Origin: Neelides folsomi
Taxonomy: Eukaryota > Arthropoda > Collembola > Neelipleona > Neelidae
Assembly: GCA_034687125.1 (NCBI GenBank)
Contig: JAQGBZ010000270.1
Location: forward strand, 23,111 to 87,110
DNA length: 64,000 nt
Direction: 5' to 3'
In this document: positions 54,852 to 64,000 of the stretch, piece after piece
Layout: the number at the start of each line of letters is the position of its first letter
How positions within the stretch are numbered: the first letter of the stretch is position 1
The notes under the pieces: model-generated
What the model was told of the DNA's origin: nothing
Database searches by the model: none
The model's input: the letters and a program-made list of their open reading frames with translations, nothing else
Made by a program: the position numbers and the translations under genes

Positions 54852-57800
54852 ATGAATAGGCAGGAACGAGAGGTATGTAATTTAATACAACAATCACAGT
54901 ACAATACATAAATAACACAATGAATCGATGAATATTTTATTAAAACAATGAATCCATTTGAACTCATCCATTTGTCTTTGTTTCATTTATAGAAAGGGAA
55001 ACTTGAAATTGATGTAAAATGGGAAGGAATCACCTGTCTCAATGTTCGGGAAATCATTGAAAGAATTCAGAATGTGTCAGAAAGAGTTCTTTACCATTGG
55101 AAAACATTTCCAATCAATTTACCTCCATCAATTGTCGATAGCAGATCTGTTTGCATTAAGGATCTCTTCCTCCTTCCAACTTTTGATGAATTGGATGCTC
55201 TTACAACCGACTGCAAAGGAAATCCCAAATTCCTCAGCCACAACCAGCTGGAATCCATCAAACGGAAAGGGTATCTCGAAATAGCAATATTGCTTATCCT
55301 TAATTTACTTTCCCAACTCATCAACAAATCAGACATAAACACAGAGTACATTAACCAACCACTTTCTTAAAAACACCAGACAAAAATACATGAAATGGCT
55401 AAATGATCCAAATAAACTTTTATGGTTTAATGTGGTTTGACATAATATAACACTAATATCTAATTTCGCATGTGCACATAATTCGTTTTTATCAAATATT
55501 GATTATAAAACCACTCGCTATTATTTTTTAAAATTCTAAATATCAATAATAAACTTTTCAGACATGTCTAAGTTGTTTACCCGTTTTCATAAGCATACTT
55601 TTAAAAATGTGGACAATTTAATTTGCCAAGATTTATTCAAATGTATAATCATGATTACAATTACTTTTAACTTATGGGCTGATTTTATTATTTCAATATC
55701 ATGTACATAGCTTATATATTCATGATCATATTTCAATTGTAACATTTATATACACCATACATACATTTATTGTATATGTAACTAATATTAAGTATAACAT
55801 TTGTTCTTAGGTGTCGAATGACAATGTTAATGTAAGGTGAACCAAGGCAAAGAGAAGGTTTCTTTCAATCAATGACTCATATGTCATTTCTTCATTAGTG
55901 TTAAATTAGCACGTTTCTATTACCCTATATGTATTAGTAGCTGTCCGTGCAAATATTGACCAGTGATAAATATGCCATGTAAAATAGAAAATCACGATGA
56001 GAAAGTCACGACTCTATTTTTTCACCAATATTTACTTTTACCGTTTTTGTCAATACAATCATTTGATCTTCCCAAGGCCAAGAATATTTCTGCATTGTAT
56101 GCAGATTCATTTATACAATTTTATCTGACCTTTAATTATATTTCTTTAATTACATCTAACAACGCGTGAAACACTTTTTTAATCACTTCATCATTACATT
56201 CAATTGGTTGAGAATGAAGTCCATTCATTAATTGATTGATTAATGAGTAATGAAAGTTAATATCACTTAATACCAGAAAGATATGTATAATTATTTATAA
56301 TTATGACCTATAATTATTTTTAGGCAATTTTCCGTTCCGAGCATCAATTTCCCTGGACAAATCCACGTATGGAAGCTGAATCCATTATTTCAAAAGGGGA
56401 TTGAAACTGCCAGAGAAGAATATTTGGATGGAATTTCCTTCGCTTTTCGATTTCTATTTGTTTACGTTCCTCAATTAATTATTGGCGAAAGTGTGAGTCT
56501 TTGGCGGTCTCTTCTCTGTCTCAAAAAGGACATCTTTGAGCTTTTAGGTATTTCCTATAAAGGAAAAATTAATTGAATAATTTTACATTAATTAATTAAT
56601 TTTACCTTACATTAAAGAGAATGGGGAAATTGGGTAGAATGTAGAATCTTAATATGTGAGACACGACTTCCTGATTTTTCATCTAATGAGGATTTTTTTG
56701 TGTTCAAACAGATTTAATTATTGGGTTCGGAAAAGTTTATTCGCCTAATTTGGAACGGAGGATTCAAGAAGAAAGGTGCAAATATTTGGTAGCTGAGTTG
56801 AAATGCAAGGTAAGGAATCGACCCTTTTTGCACAACTTGAATGGCGTAAATTGGTCTGATTAGAAGGCCGGAAAGTTTTAATGGTTTGACCTCTAATCTC
56901 CAGCTTTTATTGATCTTCCTTTCATTATTAATGGATTGCAGGGGGATGGAGCCAAAGAAGTTGGCCGCTACGTCCGGAATCAATCAAACAAGGCGATGAG
57001 GGAAAAGGTGACGATGGCGATGGAGCGACCTCCGTCTATTCCCTATCGATTTTCAACTCCTGTATCTCTTGATGTTGATCTCAGGCTCTTGGATCGGTAA
57101 GTGAATGGGAAAACGTCTTATTTACATATTTAACAAGGAGTTTAAAATGACTGACTGAGACGAGACTATATCAATAATGCACCACTCCTAAATGTTCGTA
57201 TTCTTGGGTCGATTGGATATATAGTACAAATACCATACTTATTGTTAGATATTATAATGATATGAATTAGGGTGCATAAAGCCCAGAAGGATAATCCATT
57301 CTATAATTAATTACTTGTAACATGTTTTGACTTCATTAGGGATGTATTGTTATCTTTAAGCCCTCTTGAATCTTTGATTGTGATGATATGACCAACCTCT
57401 TTCATCCAACACAATATAGATGTATGGTTTACAAATGTTTGGATATTTAGGTTTTCTCATTTCTCATTGCAATTAAAAGGGAAGGTTGGGAGGTTGAGAA
57501 TGATGAATTTCTATTTCATTACAATTTTTTGCTTCAATTTACTTTTTGATGATTGAACTACAAACTACTTACAATACGAATACAACATATAGTTGGCTTT
57601 GGGGAGTATACCTATACATGTATTGATCTTACTCGTATTTGGAAGTTAGATATGAATGGAATTCAGTTGTCTTGAAGATCTCAAAATAATCGCATTCTTA
57701 TTCATTCATATGAATAAACATATTTACCATTCCATATTGATTTTCTCTTAGGGGAATTTTGACTTTGAACTCATTGATTGATTAGATTTGATTGTGAATC

Positions 57801-60800
57801 GCAAACGATCAGTGATTAATTCCTCTTCCTATATAGTTTCCTTCACACGTTAACCTACTTAGGGTATTAAAAAAACTTATGATGTTCAGAATCAGCGTGC
57901 ATCAAAGACTTGGAAAATACTCAAAGAATTTATTTGCAAATTCTTATAAAATTTATACACATTAACGACAATGGCTACTACATAAATTAAATATGTATGA
58001 TGTTAATTATAAAAAGCATACACTTAAACACCTAGGTATATACAATTAGGAATATACTAAACTAATAAATATTAAATAGTTTCAACTATTATAAGAAACA
58101 CGTAGAGATTGATAAAGCTTTTATAATAAAGAACCATATTTTAGAATGCACTTAAACACTATAGATAATATTTACTTATAATGGAGTTTGGAATGTTGCT
58201 CGAGATTATTAATTATTGTGTGCTATGTAGGAGAATGATAGGACAAGAAAAACAAAAAATAGTCTAAAAAGCTCAATAGATGTTTAGATGATAAATGTAT
58301 TCTTATAGATTTAGTGCATAGTTGAGTGATTAATGAGTAAATTGCATTTTCCTAATTGACAGAGATGTATTTCGTAAAGTTGGCCCTCCACTTGGTAGAA
58401 TCTTGGAAAAATCGGGTCGAGGCTGGTTCTTGTCATTTCGTGAAAAATTAATTGCAGAGCTAAAAACAAAGAAGATGACTGAAAGCCAAATAGAGATGGT
58501 ATGATTTTAGAAACGTGATTGTGTTAAATATCTCATTTAAATAGTATTAATAACACCACTTTAAAAACGCGAATTTAAAGCTTTAAGCACTAATACAATA
58601 CAATATGTTAATTATTCTAAGCATTAACATACTCTATAATAACTAACAATGAAATCTTTTAAGCTTGGAAAAGAAATTAATAAATATAAAGCTATACTTA
58701 AAATAAGTTTAAATTGCTTAATAAATTAAATAGGTATAACTTTTTATTTGCATACTTACAGATAGAATTCTCATTCGTTTTGCTTTATAACTTTAATGCC
58801 AATTACGCTTTTTAATTTTTTGCAATTTCTAACTAATTTCAATTTTTATAATATCAATAATTGTTGATCCGATTTTTATTATAATTTTATTATTAGGAAG
58901 CCAACCGTATGATGATGGACGAATACCTCAGAAGGGTGTACAATTCAGTACGAAAATGTCCCGAACTTAATTCAATTGGACAGGATATTGATAAATTGCT
59001 CGTTGAGCAAGCCCAGCAGTATATTTTAATGCACAGGTGAAATTCATTATAATTATCTTAATTTGATATCTTGATTACAACGTACACACCGTACACTAAT
59101 TGTATACAAGTTATACAACTGAAAAATTATTGCCTAATGTAATCGATGATTGTACTTTTATAGGGCCGTTGACACCGTTGCATTGAAAATGGAATCAGAG
59201 CTTCGTGACATTAAAAAATATTACGTTGGAGAATATCCGGTTCTTAGCAGGGATCCAGTTTGGATACAAATGAAATTGAAAACTGCAGAGGTACAATTTG
59301 CATATCCAACCCAATATAAAATTACATGTTATTAATAAATGTAATTAATAAATGTAATTTATTTTCAATTTTAGACTAATTTTTGTGAAAAGAACCGATG
59401 GCTTCCACATGAAATTTCTTTAGAATTGTTCAAGCAAAGCTTTTTAAAGCAACATTCATATTTCCTTGGTCGCGACCTTGCCTTTATGAGAGATGTAAGT
59501 TCCATTTTTATTATCTTTTTAAAATTAAAATTTTGTCATCTTTATTTATTCTTATAGTTTAAATATTGGTTATGCTGTTATTATATCAATCAATAATTAT
59601 GTATTGTCAATAATATATAATTCTCATTTATTTTCTATGTAGACTGAACCAATATTGAGAAAAGAGCTCGAGAACGATAAGAAACCATGTCGAACCTACA
59701 TTTGGAAAAGTGTTATTTGGCGGCCTGAAAACTATGTGATAAAGAGGACACTTCATGGACAGACAGAAGCAATCCAAACGGTTGTTAGTACAGTCCCAAC
59801 TACCATTACCAGTCCAAGAACTGATGCTTACCATGTAATTAAAACACTACAATTAATTAATTAATTGTGCCATTATAGACTTTGAACCATTATGCATAGG
59901 TAATCTACATAAGCAATATATTATTGTGCATTAGTTTTATTTAACAATTTGTTTATCTCCATTTAGCCAATTTTTACACTATCCCGAGTTTCATCCAAAC
60001 TTACATCCAGTCGATGGGTTTTCTGGCGAGTCTCAAACATCTTTTTTCGAACTTTCACATGGATCTTGAATGTCATGTACTTCCTTGGATTTGTGGTCCC
60101 TTGGTGCAGCCCGTTGAGTCTCCGAGCCCTTTGTTACAGAAGGCCCTTCATGGCCGACTTGGATTTGTCACAAGTGAATGGAACTCTATGTCCAAAGAAA
60201 GCGTCTCAAACTCAAACGTTAACCTCTCGTCTGGTCGACATTTGGCGAAGAGTTTCAAAAGCAAGGACGAGATTTGAATCAACTCCTGACACGGGATTCT
60301 TAGGCAAAGGATGGAACCGGTTTTTGAACCGTCTTTGGAATTATGTTTTTAAAGGCGGTCTTCCATCTTTATTTTTCATCGTTTGTTTTCCAATTGGATC
60401 CATTTCGCTCTGCATGCTCAGTCTTTTGGCGGCTATCACTGCACCCATTTGGTAAGTTAATTTAATCTCAATTAAGTTGAATTAAAGTCAATTTAATCTC
60501 AATTAAGTTGAATTAAAGTTATTTAGGATTTTGTTTTAATTGTTTCAATTTGATTCATGTGTTTTGATTTGTTTTGATTTGTCAATTTCTTCGTCTTTAA
60601 CTAATCAAATACTTAAAGTTAATGTGTATTACTAACATGTCCTTTCTTGGCTTTAGGACTCCTATCGTCGTGATACTCTTTCATGTGTGTTGTATTTTAA
60701 TATACGACGTTGATTGTCCAGTTCAAGATCGACCCAAGTTCGCTCCAATATTTTTCATTTTAGGGTCTTTTATATTTCTTGGAATTTGTCAAGCTCTTGT

Positions 60801-62859
60801 GTCCTTACTTGGTGCTCTCGTTATTTGCCCAATAATCTCTGCCTTGATAATAATGTGTAAGTGGTGTATTTTATATTCGTAGATTTTTCTGGATTTTCTT
60901 ATTTCTAACTACCACTCTTTTATTGAAAAATAATTAATCTAATTTTTACATGCATTTAAAGGGACTTTTTTCAATTACGGTGTGAGATTGGCTTGGGACT
61001 CGCTTATGTTCTACTCTCTTATTAAACCCAAAGGAAGACTTCCATCCGGGAACAGCTGGTTAATAAAAAGGACTCAGGGACCGGGGCTTGCTCCTGATTT
61101 CTATTTTGAAGTATAAAATTAAATAACACATTGATTTGAATATAGCATATTTTAATTTACTGTAATAATAAAATTCTTATAAATTATTTAGATTTGAATT
61201 TATAATGTCCAATTTTAATATTCTGGTATTTTAAAGTAACGGTTTTTATATCAATGGTTTACAGATCAGGATCGAGCAAGCTCTTATTGCCTTCCAGACT
61301 CGACTCGAAACAGAAGAATTAAACATTTATTATCAAAAAACCAACCAACTTATTGGACAACCCCAGACGGAATTCAAAACCTTTTTCCAGTCTTGTTTCA
61401 CTCCATTTTCTGCTAAATTGGTGGAGACCGAGGGGCCATTTAGAGATTTGATCCGAGAAACGTTGGTTCTTCGCGCCAACCTCGAGGAACGCACAATGAA
61501 AAGGAGAAGAGATTTGGAGACTGGCCTCAATGTTGCTACGCGCTCACGGATTAGAATGAGGAAACTCCAACTTGAACGGACGATTTTGGCAGCTACCAAG
61601 ATGGCCCAATCTTTTTACCCGGACCGGATCTTCAATCGGATGGAGTCTGAAGGGGAAGTTGACACTTTTTGGGAAGCTCGTGGGATTGAGAAAAACGACT
61701 GGATGAATCTTTCCATTCTTCTTATTAGTGAAATATTCTGTCAAGATTTTCTCACTCCCATTGAAGAACATGATGTTGCATTTCCCTTAGAGGTAAACCA
61801 ATTCAAAATATTCTAATTGCTATAATGTTAATGTGTGTTAATTATTCATTAAAATTACCTTTCACTTAGATGAATATTAAAGAATGTCCGATTGCTACGG
61901 ACGTGTTTTTAACCAATCTCGACCACAGCCTTTGGAATGGAGAAGTTCCAGTGACAATGTCAAAAGTGAAATATCAGATTCATTCACCATTTTTGGATGT
62001 CAGCGCATTTAATCCTATGGCTCGCTCATCTAGAATGTAATAAATTCATGTATTTATTAAATTGCATACTTACATAAATAATACGAGATACAATTATTGT
62101 GATGCGATATTGTTAGGTCAGAAGGTGAATTAACTTTTTTAATTTAATTTTTATTATTCTTTTTTTTATAGAATTGAAGAAAATATCAGTATTCATCTCA
62201 CAATTCCATTGCCAATTCTTCATCCGGCTTTCATCTCGGTCATCATTCACAATCGTGAAACGGAAAATCCCTTCTCTATTGACAGTCCAATAAGTCAAGC
62301 AATACTCAAAGCCTTACAGGTAGATTATTGACCTCTATATTTTTTCTTTTAAATAAGATTGGATATGCCATCTGGCACCATGTTCTGTGTTGAATACAAC
62401 TAATAATTTATCTAAATTATTCAATATTTAAATAAAGAAATATATTATCATTAGGATTCTGGCCCAACTCTGAACCAAGACTGTATCAGTTTGGAAATTG
62501 ACAGTTCTGTGAGTTCATCTGACGAAGAGGACGATGAAACTCCTTCTGGTTCAGGGGATCAAAGCACACCGACAAGGGAAGATGTTCTCGTCATTGACTC
62601 ATCTCCATCTCCAATGTACAGCTACGGTGTCGGAGACGGTGTCGAGCCATTGGAACAACCAAGATGCAAGAGCCAAGCACACACTCCGACACAGGGCAAA
62701 AGATCCAAGCTTCTGACCCCTGACTCAATGTCAGGAATTGTCCCATCAACTTCTCACCAAACACATCCAACAGGACATTCTTCGAAAGCTAGTCTTGCCT
62801 CGCCGGAAGAAATTAATCTCGACGATGTCGTGTTGGCCACATACGGCACTTCAGTTTAA
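54852..62859 (+). CDS. Unrecognised multi-pass membrane protein, 17 exons, 1190 aa
   Basis: Exons: 54852-54872, 54993-55270, 56324-56547, 56712-56809, 56942-57096, 58363-58498, 58897-59036, 59164-59290, 59375-59494, 59643-59834, 59967-60451, 60657-60856, 60962-61110, 61265-61792, 61870-62036, 62172-62319, 62455-62859. Every junction is GT-AG and in phase; the sum is 1191 codons. I do not recognise the family. Residues 1-510 are mostly soluble, charged and helical-looking. Hydrophobic segments lie at about 527-545, 627-652, 659-675, 686-705 and 706-725. Next come a conserved-looking GRLPSGNSWLIKR loop with PGLAPDFYF, then a long charged helical stretch (about 776-951) rich in Arg, Lys and Glu. 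The C-terminal 135 residues, from the last exon, are Ser/Thr/Pro-rich with an acidic run (SSSDEEDDE). No signal peptide is visible at the N-terminus. The start is the only ATG fitting the 21-base first exon; a further upstream exon remains possible. The gene model is strong; the function is unknown. Confidence 0.85.
60459..60520. repeat. 31-bp tandem duplication in an intron
   Basis: Two adjacent 31-base copies (60459-60489 and 60490-60520) are identical except for the last base. They begin eight bases after the donor of intron 11 of the plus-strand membrane-protein gene. The near-identity implies a recent local duplication. Confidence 0.9.
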
Positions 62860-64000
62860 ATCTCTATTCACGCTCATATACGACTAGTAGTATTTGATAT
62901 TTTAAAAATGATAATTCAAAAACAAATGAAATAAAGCATTTCTAACAGATCTTACACTAAACGCAAATATGTAAATATTAAGGTAAATAATAATGTGTAC
63001 ATAATATAATAAATATATTTAGGAGCGTGTACTTAATATTTATTCAATACTTTGTAATTGCGATCTAATTAACTTTAATGACTTGTTTAAAATACTTTAC
63101 AAAAACAAAGGTTACCTGCAATGCAACTATTTAGTCGATCTGAAACTTAAGATCTAAAAAACCTTAAACAAGCATCTTTATAAATCTGGTTTAAAATAGG
63201 ATTACTTAAAATGCTATTTGGGAAAGTCTCGATTTAATAAACTAGAATTATAATTATTACCCTTATGGTTAAAAGCTAAAATTCAATAATCTTAGCATTA
63301 GAATTGTTCAATAATAAATCTTACATTTAGTTAGGCATACAAGTTGTATAAAGTTGCAATGCAAACAAATTGCACAAGAGTAAAAATAAATTGTTTAGAT
63401 TTACGTTATTACAATTGATTTGGTTTGAGTTTCAATTACCATTATACTTTGTCATAAAGTGTTACAACAAAGTACCAACGAGTGCTGAATACCCATGTAC
63501 AACATTTAATTTTAAAATAGTAGATTCGCATAATTTAAATACAAATTTTGACATTGAAATCTATGATTATTATTTATGGATGTTTTTGAAGATTTTCTTG
63601 GTGCTCGGCCTGTGGCCACTTTAATTTGAGGTTGCTTGAGGTTACACGCACATGAATTTTTTTACGCTTTATTGAATTAAACAATCGACGGATTATTTAC
63701 ACAAATGATTAAAAAGTTAAATAAAATAAAAATTAATATAAAAATAATTAATATAAAATTAGTTGAATAAAAGTTGAAACTAAATCATAATCTAAAAAAT
63801 ATTAAATTAAATCAGCTTAAAAAATACAGAAAAAATTAATAAAAATAAAAAATTAAATCTTTAAATTATTTCATTCTTGAAAGTGGAAAAAATATTTCTG
63901 ACTTAGAAAAATTTCCAAGTTTGAAAGTTTAAAAAAATAAGGTGAGAATCCGTCCAACCATCAGGACGAATCCTCCAGTCAAGGGCTGAGTCTCAACGGA
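62860..64000. other. 3' flank of the membrane-protein gene
   Basis: AT-rich with a polyadenylation signal at 62930. The last 60 bases turn GC-richer. On the minus strand they read as an open frame (GGFVLMVGRILT) stopping at 63929, which could be the tail of an unseen neighbour; on the plus strand AATAAG|gtgaga resembles a donor. Neither reading is secure. Confidence 0.4.
62930..62935 (+). promoter_or_regulatory. Polyadenylation signal AATAAA
   Basis: A canonical AATAAA lies 71 bases after the stop codon of the membrane-protein gene. This suggests a short 3' untranslated region. Confidence 0.6.

Noticed and set aside
63370-63624. 84-codon hydrophobic plus-strand open frame after the membrane-protein gene
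   Set aside because: Its composition is that of AT-rich DNA (Phe, Leu, Ile, Tyr, Asn) and it lies beyond the polyadenylation signal.

Overview
The window is eukaryotic. It is AT-rich, the genes are split by GT-AG introns, and no operon-like packing is seen. Its three multi-exon protein genes could be read exon by exon from splice sites and reading-frame phase. The gene set (a stargazin-type tetraspan protein and an IRSp53/BAIAP2-type I-BAR protein), short mariner-like terminal-inverted-repeat elements and T-rich introns point to an invertebrate, most likely an arthropod. The exact group cannot be fixed from the sequence; a copepod-like AT-rich crustacean is only a guess.

Layout. 1-2757: AT-rich DNA with no supportable gene. 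2758-7234 (minus): a four-exon stargazin/CACNG-like gene of 376 codons, with two short mariner-type MITEs in its introns and a third just upstream. 7235-10262: 5' flank, including a GC-richer patch at 7440-7790. 11573-46705 (minus): an eleven-exon I-BAR plus SH3 gene (IRSp53/BAIAP2 family) spread over 35 kb. Its first intron is about 13 kb. Its last exon encodes a long disordered acidic tail, and the coding frame appears to shift near an A6 run close to the 3' end. 46706-54851: 8 kb of intergenic DNA between divergently transcribed genes, with a GC-richer patch at 48170-48660. 54852-62859 (plus): a seventeen-exon gene for a 1190-residue protein with about five membrane segments and no family I recognise. 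62860-64000: 3' flank, with a polyadenylation signal 71 bases after the stop.

Two of the genes belong to families that act at neuronal membranes. Stargazin-type proteins are auxiliary subunits of AMPA-type glutamate receptors or calcium channels. IRSp53 bends membrane and links Rac/Cdc42 to actin. They are separate transcription units on the same strand, and nothing in the sequence shows co-regulation.

Most notable: the unrecognised membrane protein; the probable frame disruption at the end of the IRSp53 gene, with a candidate extra terminal exon; a perfect 50-bp inverted repeat with an 84-base loop inside IRSp53 intron 1; and three related MITEs within 5 kb. All calls rest on reading the sequence alone; no database or RNA evidence was available.
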